Source: Bostrychus sinensis
Lineage: Eukaryota; Chordata; Actinopteri; Gobiiformes; Eleotridae
Direction: 5' to 3'
Assembly: GCA_020698575.1 (NCBI GenBank)
Contig: CM036250.1
Coordinates: 28,967,500-29,031,499, forward strand
Length of the DNA: 64,000 bases
The notes under the pieces were generated by a model that saw only the letters and a list, made by a program, of their open reading frames with translations, was not told the DNA's origin and made no database searches. Below are positions 47,175 through 59,237 of the stretch, piece after piece (the stretch's first letter is position 1; every line of letters begins with the position of its first letter). The translations under genes and the position numbers were made by a program.

Positions 47175-48297
47175 AAAAACAGTTTTAAATCAGTACACTT
47201 CATACATTTACATTGGTTTATATTGCAATCTAAAACACTAATTTCATTGGCTCACACTGAGTCATGTGACCCAGGGCTGTTCCATCATCGGTTCGTTGCC
47301 TAGTGATGCTTTATTACATCACCAAATTCAGTTCTGAAGGTTTAAGTCTGAGTTTGGACCAACTTCTCTTCACTTTTAAATCTTCCACTGAAGATTTCAC
47401 AGCATTTTCTCACTGCTCCTGGATTTTACAATTTTTCTACTGCCAGATTTCAGACAAGACTACGGACCAAATTTACTGATTTTTACTTCAGTTTCATCAG
47501 ATTTTGCCACAGATTTTGAAAGCTGTTACTTAAGGATTTCTGTATTTGCTTCCTGTTTGTCCTGACTTTCCTTGAAAATTTCTACAAGAAATTTTAGCAT
47601 TTAGACCAGTACACCAGGTAAATTTAATTTTATCCAAAGTGACCAATAAGAAAGGAAAAGTGGTTTACATGCTTAGGAGGATTTGCAGAATTAGCTGTTG
47701 GCAATTTTGACAAAAGCTATAGTTATTTCAATGCATACTGGTTTCTTTTCCTTTTGTACCTTGCAGAGCTGTCCAGCTGCCATTTTGGCTTTTCTTTTTT
47801 TTTTTCTTTTTTTTCTTTTTTTTTTTTTTTTTTTGGTTTCTGTTGTCTGTTAAGCATTGGTTGAGCCAAGACTATTACCAGCCACGGGTTATGGATTCCT
47901 TTAAGTATTGTTTACGTTTACATTGGTCGTCTTGTTGCAATGGTGTCCAGCCACCATTTTGATTTGTTTTCATTTTTTGTTTCTTTTATGATTGCAGTTA
48001 AGTTTTATTTATTTGTCTGATTGTATTTGTTTATTTGATGTTCCTCAGTTTTGAGGTGATGTTTGAGTTTGTGTGCTGGACAGTGTGTGTTTTCCTTTTC
48101 CCTGGCAAGTTTCTGTATTATTTTCTCAAACTCAACTCTTGGTAATGTACTGTTCTAAGGCTTTTAGGTTGGAAGATCTTTAAACAGAGCTGCTGGGAAG
48201 CAAAGAGATGGGACCCCAAAACAGCAGTGGGCTGTTAGAAGTTAGAAGAAGAAGAAGTTAGAAGATGTTCTAACTTTTGAATGAAGGCTAATTCTGC

Positions 48298-48654
48298 AAA
48301 AGCAACTGGAATCAGTGAACGGGTGAAAAATGCTTTCTTGATACTTGTGGACCAGAGTTTTGGAGGAAACAGCTGCAAGTTATTTGTATCTATTGCCAAC
48401 CAAAGCCCCAGGTTTCTTCAAGTCATCATCAAGCCAACTTCTTCATTGATCTCCTTGTTAGGAATTTGTTGTTGCAGTGCGTTCCAGCCGCCATTTTGAC
48501 TTTTATTTTTATTTAACAGGTATTTTTTGGCAGAAAGCTGTAGTGCAACATTGCAAGCCTAAGCCTCTTTCTGACCTGGTCACTTCATATCAGTTTTTAA
48601 ATTATTATTACAGTTTTAAAGTAGAACTAAGATTAGCATTTTCCTTTTTTAGTT

Positions 48655-48688
<34 letters not shown>

Positions 48689-49295
48689 TAAAAAACAGTT
48701 TTAAATCAGTACACTTCATACATTTACATTGGTTTATATTGCAATCTAAAAAACTAATATCATTGGCTCACACTGAGTCATGTGACCCAGGGTTGTTCCA
48801 TCATCAGTCCGTTGCCTAGTGATGCTTTATTACATCACCAAATTCAGTTCTGAAGGTTTAAGTCTGAGTTTGGACCAACTTCTCTTCACTTTTAAATCTT
48901 CCACTGAAGATTTCACAGCATTTTCTCACTGCTCCTGGATTTTACAATTTTTCTACTGCCAGATTTCAAACAAGACTACAGACCAAATTTACTGATTTTT
49001 ACTTCAGTTTCATCAGATTTTGCCACAGATTTTGAAAGCTGTTAATTAAGGATTTCTGTATTTGCTTCCTGTTTGTCCTGACTTTCCTTGAAAATTTCTA
49101 CAAGAAATTTTAGCATTTAGACCAGTACACCAGGTAAATTTAATTTTATCCAAAGTGACCAATAAGAAAGGAAAAGTGGTTTACATTCTTAGGAGGATTT
49201 GCAGAATTAGCTGTTGGCAATTTTGACAAAAGCTATAGTTATTTCAATGCATACTGGTTTCTTTTCCGTTTGTACCTTACTTTTGCTCTGCACAT
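48298..49295 (+). repeat. Array monomer, type c, minimal TAG tract
   Basis: M1, then GCGTTCCAGCCGCCATTTTGAC, a hybrid of the type-b and type-c junctions, T-rich stretch, only 11 TAG units without the usual interrupted leader (48656-48689), and the promoter-like and exon-like block. Confidence 0.88.
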
Positions 49296-49691
49296 AAAAG
49301 CAACTGGAGTCAGTGAACGAGTGAAAAATGCTTTCTTGATACTTGTGGACCAGAGTTTTGGAGGAAACACCTGCAAGTTATTTGTATCTATTGCCAAACC
49401 AAAGCCCAAGGTTTCTTCAAGTCATAATCAAGCCAACTTCTTCATTGATCTGCTTTTTAGGAATTTGTTGCAGTGCGGCTTAGCCGCCTTTTTGGCTTTT
49501 TGGTTTCTTTTTTGACATAAGAGTTAATTTTTGTCAGACAGCTGCAGTTCAAACATGTCAACCTGCTAGTCTTTCTTTCTAATGTGGTCAGTTTGTATTT
49601 TACCGTTTGAAATCTTTCACCAAAGATTTCACAGTGTTTCCAGTCTGCTCCTGAATTTCACACTCTACTGATTTCAAACACAGCTATGGAC

Positions 49692-49776
49692 CAGATTTGA
49701 CAAATTTTACATTACTTTTGCCTGAATTTGCTGGAGATTCAAATTCAGGCAAAAGTAAGGTAAAATTTGTCAAATC
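49692..49776. repeat. 37-bp inverted duplication at Rex3 copy 2 junction
   Basis: Same palindrome as at 40112, again with loop GCTGGAGATTC; here the single mismatch is at a different position (ACATTAC for ACCTTAC). Confidence 0.88.
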
Positions 49777-49795
49777 TGGAATTTGCTGGAGATTC

Positions 49796-49943
49796 CTCCC
49801 CCTTGAACTGCCACCTTATCGTGGTGGGGGAGTTTGAGTGCCCGATTGATCCTAGGAGCTATGTTGCCTGGGGCATTATGCCCCTGGTAGGGTCTCCCAT
49901 GGCAAACAGGTCCTAGGTGACGGGCCAGACTAAGAGCAGTTCA
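49796..49943 (+). ncRNA. Candidate HDV-like ribozyme, Rex3 copy 2
   Basis: All helices of the copy-1 model are preserved: P1 49796-49802/49826-49832, P2 49804-49810/49937-49943, P3 49811-49814/49821-49824. The one difference (GATTGATCC for GAATGATCC) falls in an unpaired joint of P4. Length identical at 148 nt. Confidence 0.68.
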
Positions 49944-50313
49944 CAAAACCCCTATGAGGACAATTAAATCAAGGACCGTGACGTCGCCCGGTATGGCGCA
50001 GCCGGGGCCCCACCCTGGAGCCAGGCCTGAGGTTGCGGCTCGAATGCGAGCGCCTGGTGGCCAGGCCGTTGCCCACGGGGCCCGGCCGGGTACAACTCAA
50101 ATGAGCGACGTGGGCCCGACCTCCTGTGGGCTCACCACCCGCAGAGGTAGCCGTAGGGGACCGGTGGATCGGGCAGCAGTCGAAGGCGGGTGCCTCGGCG
50201 ACCCAGTCCCCGGACACAGCTTCTAGCTGTGGGGACATGGAATGTCACCTCACTGGGGGGGAAGGAGCCTGAGCTTGTGCTGGAGGTTGAGAGATACCGG
50301 CTAGATATAGTCC

Positions 50314-51798
50314 ATGCATGGCTTGGGCTCTGAAACCCAGCTCCTTGAGAGGGGTTGGACCCTCCACCACTCTGGCATTGTCCATGGTGAGAGGCGGCGG
50401 GCTGGTGTGGGCTTGCTCATAGCTCCCCAGCTCAGCCGCCATGTGTTGGAGTTCACTCCGGTGAACGAGAGGGTCGTGTCCCTGCGCCTCCGGGTGGGGG
50501 ACAGGTCTCTCACTGTGGTTTCAGCTTACGGGCCGAACAGCAGTGCAGAGTACCCGGCCTTCTTGGAGTCCCTAGGAGGGGTACTGGAAGGTGCACCGAC
50601 TGGGGACTCCATTGTTTTGCTGGGAGACTTCAATGCCCACATGGGCAGCGACAGTGACACCTGGAGGGGCGTGATTGGGAGGAACGGCCTCCCTGATCTG
50701 AACCCGAGTGGTGTCTTGTTATTGGACTTCTGTGCTAGTCACAGTTTGTCCATAACAAACACCATGTTCGAGCACAAGGGTGTCCATCAGTGCACGTGGC
50801 ACCAGGACACCCTAGGCCGGAGGTCGATGATCGACTTTGTAGTCGTGTCATCTGACCTTCGGCCGTGTGTCTTGGACACTCAGGTGAAGGGAGGGCCTGA
50901 GCTGTCAACCAATCACCACCTGGTGGTGAGTTGGATCCGCTGGCGGAGGAGGAGGCCGGACAGACTCGGCAGGCCCAAAAGTATTGTGAGGGTCTGTTGG
51001 GAACGTCTGGCTGAGCCCTCTGTCAGAGGGGTCTTCAACTCCCACCTCCGGGAGAGCTTTGACCAGATCCCGGGAGAGGTTGGAGACATGGAGTCTGAGT
51101 GGACCATGTTCTCCGCCTCTATTGTCGATGCGGCCGTTCGAAGCTGTGGTCGCAAGGTCTCTGGTGCCTGTCGTGGCGGCAACCCCCGAACCCGGTGGTG
51201 GACACCGGAAGTAAGGGATGCCGTCAGGCTGAAGAAGGACTCCTATCGAGCCTGGTTGGCTCGTGGGACTCCTGAGGCAGCCGACAGGTACCGGAGGGCC
51301 AAGCGTGCTGCGGCCCGGGCAGTTGTGGAGGCAAAAACTCGGGTCTGGGAGGAGTTCGGGGAGGCCATGGAGGAGGACTATCGGTTGGCCTCAAAGAAAT
51401 TCTGGCAAACCGTCCGCCGCCTCAGGAGGGGGAAGCAGTGCTTCACCAACACTGTTTACAGGGGAGGTGGGGAGCTGTTGACCTCGACTGGGGATGTTGT
51501 CGGGCGGTGGAAGGAATACTTTGAGGATCTCCTCAATCCCACCGACACGCCCGGTGCAGCGGCTGCAGTAATGCGGTCGTTGTATCGGTCTGTTGTGGTG
51601 AAGAAGGAGCTGAGCCGAAAGGCGAAGCTCTCGATTTACCGGTCGATCTACGTTCCTACTCTCACCTATGGTCATGAGCTTTGGGTCATGACCGAAAGGA
51701 CAAGATCCCGGATACAAGCGGCCGAAATGAGTTTCCTCCGCAGGGTGGCTGGGCACACCCTTAGAGATAGGGTGAGGAGCTCTGTCACCCGGGAGTAG
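50314..51798 (+). pseudogene. Rex3 copy 2 endonuclease fused in frame to RT C-terminus
   Basis: A 494-codon open frame runs from ATG 50314 to TAG 51798. It covers most of the APE endonuclease (LLGDFNAHMG, RRSMIDFVVVSSDL, TNHHLVVS), the linker, and then, after the deletion, resumes at AAAVMRSLYRSVVVKKELS in the C-terminal region. The polymerase motifs, including FADD, are gone, so it cannot reverse transcribe. The N-terminal GTWNVTSL segment is separated by the ten-base deletion near 50311. The terminal TAG is the same GAG-to-TAG change as in copy 1 (43218). TNHH replaces TDHH of copy 1. The intact frame is probably coincidental. Confidence 0.85.
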
Positions 51799-53008
51799 CT
51801 CGGAGTAGAGCCGCTGCTCCTCCACATTGAGAGGAGTCAGTTGAGGTGGCTCGGGCATCTGTTCCGGATGCCTCCTGGACACCTCCCTGGGGAGGTGTTC
51901 CGGGCTTGTCCCACCGGGAGGAGGCCCTGGGGAAGACCTAGGACACGCTGGAGGGACTATGTCTCTCGGCTGGCCTGGGAACGCATTGGGGTCCCCCCGG
52001 TAGAGCTGGAGGAAGTGTCTGAGGAGAGGGAAGTCAGGGCATCTTTGCTTAGACTGCTGCCTCCGCGACCCGGCCCCGGATAAAGCGGAATAAGATGGAT
52101 GGATGGATGGATGCTGGAGATTCCAATTCATTTTGAACGATTCATCTCTGGATGAAAACACCATATCCTGATTTTATTTGCGTAAAAAATTTTCAATATC
52201 TTTTGCATTTAGATCAGTACATAAGGTAACATTTACATATACTACTCATCTAAAAGTGGACAGTAAGAAAAACTGGTTTCCATACTTAGCAGTTTTTTTC
52301 TAAATTAGCTATTTGCATAGGTATAGCAATAGTTATATTTATTTTAATGCATTTATTTATCCCATAATGTGTAGATTTTTACAATAACTATACCTTGGCA
52401 AGATAACATGGCAAGTTACAAACCAGTTTTCTGTCTTGGTTACTTTGTATCTTACTTATTTGCATTATTATTTGAAAGTTCTTTAAGTTAAGTTTAAGTT
52501 CGGTCACATAAAAATATAATAGTTCTACTAATACACTTTGTAATACATATACAGATACAGTCCACATATACAAAGAGAAAAACAATAACTTTGCAACCGA
52601 AAAGGTGTAGGCTGAAGCCACAGCTTATTACGCCTACCCTATTTACTTTACTACATCTACCATGTGATATCTAGACTTTTTTTTTTTTTTAAAGAAAAAT
52701 CTCTTCATTCTTTGACAGATCAAACATACAAAAAAATAAATATAAAACAAACAACAACAAAGAAAACAAACAACAAAACTCAAATTTTATTTTTATATTT
52801 GTTTATAATGAATTTTTTGAATAGTTTTTTAAAGTAAATTAGTGAATTGCTCCTCTTAAGTTCATCTGTAATCCCAGAATTCCACAAATTTACCCCTTTA
52901 ACAGAAATGCAGTTTTTCTTTACATATGTTTTCATTTAGATTATCAAGTAGAATTAATATTTATATTTTCATTTGCAATTTGCATTATTCTTCTGTTGAT
53001 ATCAATAG

Positions 53009-53299
53009 TCCAGTCCGAATCTCGCGGTCCATGTGCGCGTCGACAGCAAACCCACCCCGTCGCACACACACAAACGAAGACAGCTACACAAAGCTCATGT
53101 GCTGTATGTGAGCAGCGGAGAAGAGACAGTGCAGTTGAGCCAGCGGGGAAGGAAGCAACAGTACTGTATTGTCATGTTAGTAATAAGTGCGTGACGTACT
53201 CGTATTGTTCACAAGTCACAAACCACGAGGCTGAGTCAACTCGCAAGTCTCTCAAAGTAGGGACTTAAGTACGACTCCAGTCCAAGTCCCCATCTCTGA
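53009..53299 (+). repeat. Block X preceding minisatellite C
   Basis: Colinear with the two other X blocks; differs by single substitutions such as GCAGTTGAGCC for GCAGTGGAGCC. Confidence 0.8.
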
Positions 53300-56200
53300 G
53301 TAGTAATAATAGTAGCAGCAGCAGTAGTGGTAGTAGTAACAGTAATAACAGCAGTAGTGGCAGTAGTAACAGTAATAACAGCAGTAGTATTGGTAGTAGT
53401 AACAGTAATAACAGTAGTAGTATTGGTAGTAGTAACAGTAATAACAGCAGTAGTAGTGGCAGTAGTAACAGTAATAACAGCAGTAGTATTGGTAGTAGTA
53501 ACAGTAATAACAGCAGCAGTTGTGGCAGTAGTAACAGTAATAACAGCAGTAGTAGTGGCAGTAGTAACAGTAATAACAGCAGTAGTAGAGGCAGTAGTAA
53601 CAGTAATAACAGCAGTAGTAGAGGCAGTAGTAACAGTAATAACAGCAGTAGTAGAGGCAGTAGTAACAGTAATAACAGCAGTAGTAGTGGCAGTAGTAAC
53701 AGTAATAACAGCAGTAGTAGTGGCAGTAGTAACAGAAATAACAGCAGTAGTAGTGGCAGTAGTAACAGTAATAACAGCAGTAGTAGTGGCAGTAGTAACA
53801 GTAATAACAGCAGTAGTAGTGGCAGTAGTAACAGTAATAACAGCAGTAGTAGAGGCAGTAGTAACAGTAATAACAGCAGTAGTAGTGGCAGTAGTAACAG
53901 TAATAACAGCAGTAGTAGTGTTAATAGTAACAGTAATAACAGTAGTAGTGGTAGTAGTAGTAGTAACAACAGCAGTAGTAGTAACAACAGCAGCAGTAGT
54001 GGTAGTAGTAGTAGTAACAACAGCAGTAGTAACAACAGCAGTAGTAGTGGTAGTAGTAACAGTAATAACAGCAGTAGTGGCAGTAGTAACAGTAATAACA
54101 GCAGTAGTATTGGTAGTAGTAACAGTAATAACAGTAGTAGTATTGGTAGTAGTAACAGTAATAACAGCAGTAGTAGTGGCAGTAGTAACAGTAATAACAG
54201 CAGTAGTAGTGGCAGTAGTAACAGTAATAACAGCAGTAGTATTGGTAGTAGTAACAGTAATAACAGCAGTAGTAACAGTAATAACAGCAGTAGTAGTGGC
54301 AGTAGTAACAGTAATAACAGCAGTAGTAGTGGCAGTAGTAACAGTAATAACAGCAGTAGTAGTTGCAGTAGTAACAGTAATAACAGCAGTAGTAGTGGCA
54401 GTAGTAACAGAAATAACAGCAGTAGTTGTGGCAGTAGTAACAGTAATAACAGCAGTAGTAGTGGCAGTAGTAACAGTAATAACAGCAGTAGTAGTGGCAG
54501 TAGTAACAGTAATAACAGCAGTAGTAGAGGCAGTAGTAACAGTAATAACAGCAGTAGTAGTGGCAGTAGTAACAGTAATAACAGCAGTAGTAGTGGCAGT
54601 AGTAACAGTAATAACAGCAGTAGTATTGGTAGTAGTAACAGTAATAACAGCAGTAGTAACAGTAAAAACAGCAGTAGTAGTGGCAGTAGTAACAGTAATA
54701 ACAGCAGTAGTAGTGGCAGTAGTAACAGTAATAACAGCAGTAGTAGTGGCAGTAGTAACAGTAATAACAGCAGTAGTAGAGGCAGTAGTAACAGTAATAA
54801 CAGCAGTAGTAGTGGCAGTAGTAACAGTAATAACAGCAGTAGTAGTGGCAGTAGTAACAGAAATAACAGCAGTAGTTGTGGCAGTAGTAACAGTAATAAC
54901 AGCAGTAGTAGTGGCAGTAGTAACAGTAATAACAGCAGTAGTAGTGGCAGTAGTAACAGTAATAACAGCAGTAGTAGTGGCAGTAGTAACAGTAATAACA
55001 GCAGTAGTAGTGTTAATAGTAACAGTAATAACAGTAGTAGTGGTAGTAGTAGTAGTAACAACAACAGTAGTAGTAACAACAGCAGCAGTAGTGGTAGTAG
55101 TAGTAGTAACAACAGCAGTAGTAACAACAGCAGTAGTAGTGGTAGTAGTAGTAGTAACAACAGCAATAGTAGTGGTAGTAGTAGTAGTAACAACAGCAAT
55201 AGTAGTGGTAGTAGTAGTAGTAACAACAGCAATAGTAGTGGTAGTAGTAGTAGTAACAACAGCAGTAGTAGTGGTAGTAGTAGTAGTAACAACAGCAATA
55301 GTAGTGGTAGTAGTAGTAGTAACAACAGCAATAGTAGTGGTAGTAGTAGTAGTAACAACAGCAATAGTAGTGGTAGTAGTAGTAACAACGGTAGTAGTAG
55401 TAGTAACAACAGCAGTAGTAGCAACAACAGCAGTAGTAGTAGTAGTAGTACCAACAGCAGTAGTAGTAACAACAGCAGTAGTAGTGGTAGTAGTAGTAGT
55501 ACCAACAGCAGTAGTAGTACCAACAGCAGTAGTAGTAACAACAGCAGTAGTAGTGGTAGTAGTAGTAGTACCAACAGCAGTAGTAGTAACAACAGCAGTA
55601 GTAGTGGTAGTAGTAGTAGTAACAACAGCATTAGTAACAACAGCAGTAGTAGTGGTAGTAGTAGTAGTAACAACAGCAATAGTAGTGGTAGTAGTAGTAG
55701 TAACAACAGCAATAGTAGTGGGAGTAGTAGTAGTAACAACAGCAGTAGTAGTGGTAGTAGTAGTAGTAACAACAGCAATAGTAGTGGTAGTAGTAGTAGT
55801 AACAACAGCAATAGTAGTGGTAGTAGTAGTAGTAACAACAGCAATAGTAGTGGTAGTAGTAGTAGTAACAACAGCAATAGTAGTGGTAGTAGTAGTAGTA
55901 ACAACGGTAGTAGTAGTAGTAACAACAGCAGTAGTAGCAACAACAGCAGTAGTAGTAGTAGTACCAACAGCAGTAGTAGTAACAACAGCAGTAGTAGTGG
56001 TAGTAGTACCAACAGCAGTAGTAGTAACAACAGCAGTAGTAGTGGTAGTAGTAGTAGTAACAACAGCATTAGTAACAACAGCAGTAGTAGTGGTAGTAGT
56101 AGTAGTAACAACAGCAGTAGTAGCAACAACAGCAGTAGTAGTGGTAGTAGTAGTAGTAACAACAGCAATAGTAGTGGTAGTAGTAGTAGTAACAACAGCA

Positions 56201-56645
56201 ATAGTAGTGGTAGTAGTAGTAGTAACAACAGCAGTAGTAGTAGTAGTAACAACAGCAATAGTAGTGGTAGTAGTAGTAGTAACAACGGTAGTAGTAACAA
56301 CAGCAGTAGTAGCAACAACAGCAGTAGTAGTAGTAGTAGTAACAACAGCATTAGTAACAACAGCAGTAGTAGTGGTAGTAGTAGTAACAACAGCAGTAGT
56401 AGCAACAACAGCAGTAGTAGTGGTAGTAGTAGTAGTAGTAACAACAGCAGTAGTAGTAACAACAGCAGTAGTAGTGGTAGTAGTAGTAACAACAGCAGTA
56501 GTAGTGGTAGTAGTAGTAGTAACAACAGCAGTAGTAGTAACAACAGCAGTAGTAGTGGTAGTATTAGTGGTAGTAGTAGTAGTAGTAACAGCAGTAGTAA
56601 TAGTAAAAGCAGCAGTAGGAGTAGCAGCAGCAGCAGCAATAACTA
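53300..56645 (+). repeat. Minisatellite C (two unit types)
   Basis: About 3.35 kb. The 5' half uses the 33-bp unit with AGTAACAGTAATAAC; the 3' half (from about 55030) changes to units ending AGTAGTAGTAACAACAGCAAT or ACCAACAGC. A block duplication of 720 bp is visible: the 60 bases starting at 53341 are identical to those starting at 54061. It ends in GTAGCAGCAGCAGCAGC followed by CTAGCTAGTAGCTAGCTG, unlike minisatellites A and B, so its right boundary was rearranged. Open in several frames on both strands without being a gene. Confidence 0.95.
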
Positions 56646-56679
56646 GCTAGTAGCTAGCTGTAGCTAGTTGCAGGGCTGA

Positions 56680-56889
56680 CACAGAGACATACACAGATAG
56701 ACAACCATTCACTAGGGTCAATTTAGAGTCACCAGTTCACCTAACACATGCATGTCTTTGGACGGTGGGAGGAAGCCTGAGTACCCAGAGAACCCACGGT
56801 AACACTGGTGTGTTGGTTGGCCCAGGGCTCGAACCCAAGATCTCCTTGCTGACAGGCGAGAACGCTAACCACTCTGCCACTGTGCTCTC
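56680..56889 (-). mobile_element. tRNA-derived SINE with intact pol III boxes
   Basis: On the minus strand the head contains the A box TGGCAGAGTGGTTAGCG (56863-56879) and B box GGGTTCGAGCCC (56824-56835). The body then runs through TCCAAAGACATGCATGTGTT to the fish SINE tail with ATGGTTGTCTATCTGTG. It lies directly right of minisatellite C, where the usual TTAAAAAACAG boundary is missing. Confidence 0.75.
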
Positions 56890-56964
56890 CATGGCAGACA
56901 TTGTCCATGCTAAACAGCAATTAACTGAGTTTACTCTTTCCATCACTGTTAGCTCAAAGGCTAA

Positions 56965-57400
56965 GGTTTTTCACCAAAGATTTAACGCTGCTTCCAGTCT
57001 GCTCCTGAATTTCACCAACCACTGACAGATTTTAGAGAGACCACAAACCAGATTTTACTATTTATGTCAATTTTACCAGAGTCTTTCAAAATTCTTTCTC
57101 ACGATATTCAAGTTTATCTTCAAAAATTCTGCCCTGGATGAAAACAACACTGTAATCCAGATTTTAAAAGTTGTGGATTCCTGTGTTTGCTTCCAGTTTA
57201 TTCTGATTTAATTTGACAGTTCCTCTAAAAAATTCAAAACTCAAACCTGTATTTAGATATTGGTAATATTTATATAGCTTTCACCTGATTTTCCCAGATA
57301 TATTGAATTTGTTTTTATAGAATGCCTGATTTTATTTGACAGTTGTTCCAAGAAATTTTCAACAATTTTAGCATTTAGAGCAGTACACCAGGTAAGTAGT
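56965..57400 (+). repeat. Diverged exon-like block
   Basis: TTCACCAAAGATTTAACGCT, CAGTCTGCTCCTGAATTTC and GGATGAAAACAACACTGTAA show homology to the type-a and type-b exon-like blocks, but with many substitutions. It ends CAGTACACCAG|GTAAGT. Confidence 0.7.
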
Positions 57401-57575
57401 CTAATATAATCCTTAGTAGTAGCAGTAATAACAGTAGTAGTAATGGTAGTAGTAGTACCAGTAGTAGTAGCAGTCACAGTAGGAGTAGTGCTAATATTAG
57501 TGGTAGCAGTAGTAGTAATAGTAGCAGTAGCTGTAGCTGTTGTAGTAATAGCAGTAGTATTAGCAGTGAAAAAAA

Positions 57576-57621
<46 letters not shown>

Positions 57622-58170
57622 TAAAAAACAGTTTTAAATCAGTACACTTCATGCATTTACATTGGTTTATATTGCAATCTAAAACACTAATTTCTGTTCG
57701 GATCGGTTTCTGTTGTCTGTTAAGCATTGGTTGAGCCAAGACTATTACCATCCACAGGTTATGGATTCCTTTAAGTATTGTTTACTTTTACATTGGTCGT
57801 CTTGATGCAATGGTGTCCAGCCACCATTTTACTTTGTTTTAATTTTTGTTTGTTTCTTTTATGATTGCAGTTAAGTTTTATTTATTTGTCTGATTGTATT
57901 TGTTTATTTGATGTTCCTCAGTTTTGAGGTGATGTTTGAGTTTGTGTGCTGGACAGTGTGTGTTTTCCTTTTCCCTTGCAAGTTTCTGTATTATTTTCTC
58001 AAACTCAACTCTTGGTAATGTACTGTTCTAAGGCTTTTAGGTTGGAAGATCTTTAAACAGAGCTGCTGGGAAGCAAAGAGATGGGGCCCCAAAACAGCAG
58101 TGGGCTGTTAGAAGTTAGAAGAAGAAGAAGTTAGAAGATGTTCTAACTTTTGAATGAAGGCTAATTCTGC

Positions 58171-58587
58171 AAAAGCAACTGGAGTCAGTGAACGAGTGAA
58201 AAATGCTTTCTTGATACTTGTGGACCAGAGTTTTGGAGGAAACAGCTGCAAGTTATTTGTATCTATTGCCAACCAAAGCCCCAGGTTTCAAGTCATAATC
58301 AAGCCAACTTCTTCATTGATCTCCTTGTTAGGAATTTGTTGCAGTGCGGCTTAGCCGCCTTTTTGACTTTTATTTTTATTTAACAGGTATTTTTTGGCAG
58401 AAAGCTGTAGTTCAACATTGCAAGCCTAAGCCTCTTTCTGACCTGGTCACTTCATATCAGTTTTTAAATTATTATTACAGTTTTAAAGTAGAACTAAGAT
58501 TAGCATTTTCCTTTTTTAGTTTAGTAGTAATAGTAGCAGTAGCTGTAGCTGTTGTAGTAATAGCAGTAGTATTAGCAGTGAAAAAAA

Positions 58588-58627
<40 letters not shown>

Positions 58628-59237
58628 TGTTAAAAAACAGTTTTAAATCAGTACACTTCATACATTTACATTGGTTTATATTGCAATTTAAAACACTAAT
58701 ATCATTGGCTCACACTGAGTCATGTGACCCAGGGCTGTTCCATCATCGGTCCGTTGCCTAGTGACGCTTTATTACATCACCAAATTCAGTTCTGAAGGTT
58801 TAAATCTGAGTTTGGACCAACTTCTCTTCACTTTTAAATCTTCCACTGAAGATTTCACAGCATTTTCTCACTGCTCCTGGATTTTACAATTTTTCTACTG
58901 CCAGATTTCAGACAAGACTATGGACCAAATTTACTGATTTTTACTTCAGTTTCATCAGATTTTGCTACAGATTTTGAAAGCTGTTACTTAAGGATTTCTG
59001 TATTTGCTTCCTGTTTGTCCTGACTTTCCTTCAAAATTTCTACAAGAAATTTTAGCATTTAGACCAGTACACCAGGTAAATTTAATTTTATCCAAAGTGA
59101 CCAATAAGAAAGGAAAAGTGGTTTACATGCTTAGGAGGATTTGTAGAATTAGCTGTTGGCAATTTTGACAAAAGCTATAGTTATTTCAATGCATACTGGT
59201 TTCTTTTCCTTTTGTACCTTACTTTTGCTCTGCACAT
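58171..59237 (+). repeat. Array monomer, type c
   Basis: Like 25702 and 38628, with TGACGC motif; its TAG tract (58522-58629) ends TTGTTAAAAAACAG. M1 has the three-base deletion TTTCAAGTC seen also at 28962 and 59238. Confidence 0.88.

Larger units (their letters stand above)
39715..48297 (+). repeat. Array monomer, type a, carrying Rex3 copy 1 and minisatellite B
   Basis: M1 (variant GGAGTAAGTGAACG), type-a exon-like block split by Rex3 (40215-43538), X block (44435-44724), minisatellite B (44725-47174), a type-c-like end (47175-47762) and an appended type-e block (47763-48297). The type-c-like end is cut at TTTTGTACC and fused to the e block at TTGCAGAGC, where an M1 would be expected. Confidence 0.88.
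49796..52112 (+). mobile_element. Rex3: Rex3 copy 2, internally deleted
   Basis: 2317 bp, with the same ends, tail and GCTGGAGATTC flanks (49785-49795, 52113-52123) as copy 1. About 1.03 kb corresponding to copy-1 positions 41944-42973, which covers most of the reverse transcriptase, is missing; the join reads GACACG-CC-CGGTGCAG. Compared with copies 1 and 3 it retains 21 extra bases near 50061-50082 and lacks ten bases near 50311. Confidence 0.9.
49296..58170 (+). repeat. Array monomer, type a, carrying Rex3 copy 2 and minisatellite C
   Basis: M1, exon-like block split by Rex3 copy 2 (49796-52112), X block (53009-53299), minisatellite C (53300-56645), a SINE (56680-56889), a diverged exon-like block (about 56965-57400), a TAG-rich tract (57414-57621) and a type-e block (57705-58170). 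The exon-like block here is the most diverged of its kind and includes CACCAG|GTAAGT at 57387. Confidence 0.85.

Noticed and set aside
53265..56639. Leucine-rich minus-strand ORFs (also 33893-36298, 44691-45350, 45600-46610)
   Set aside because: Reverse complement of the same triplets; poly-Leu/Pro only, no leucine-rich-repeat spacing.
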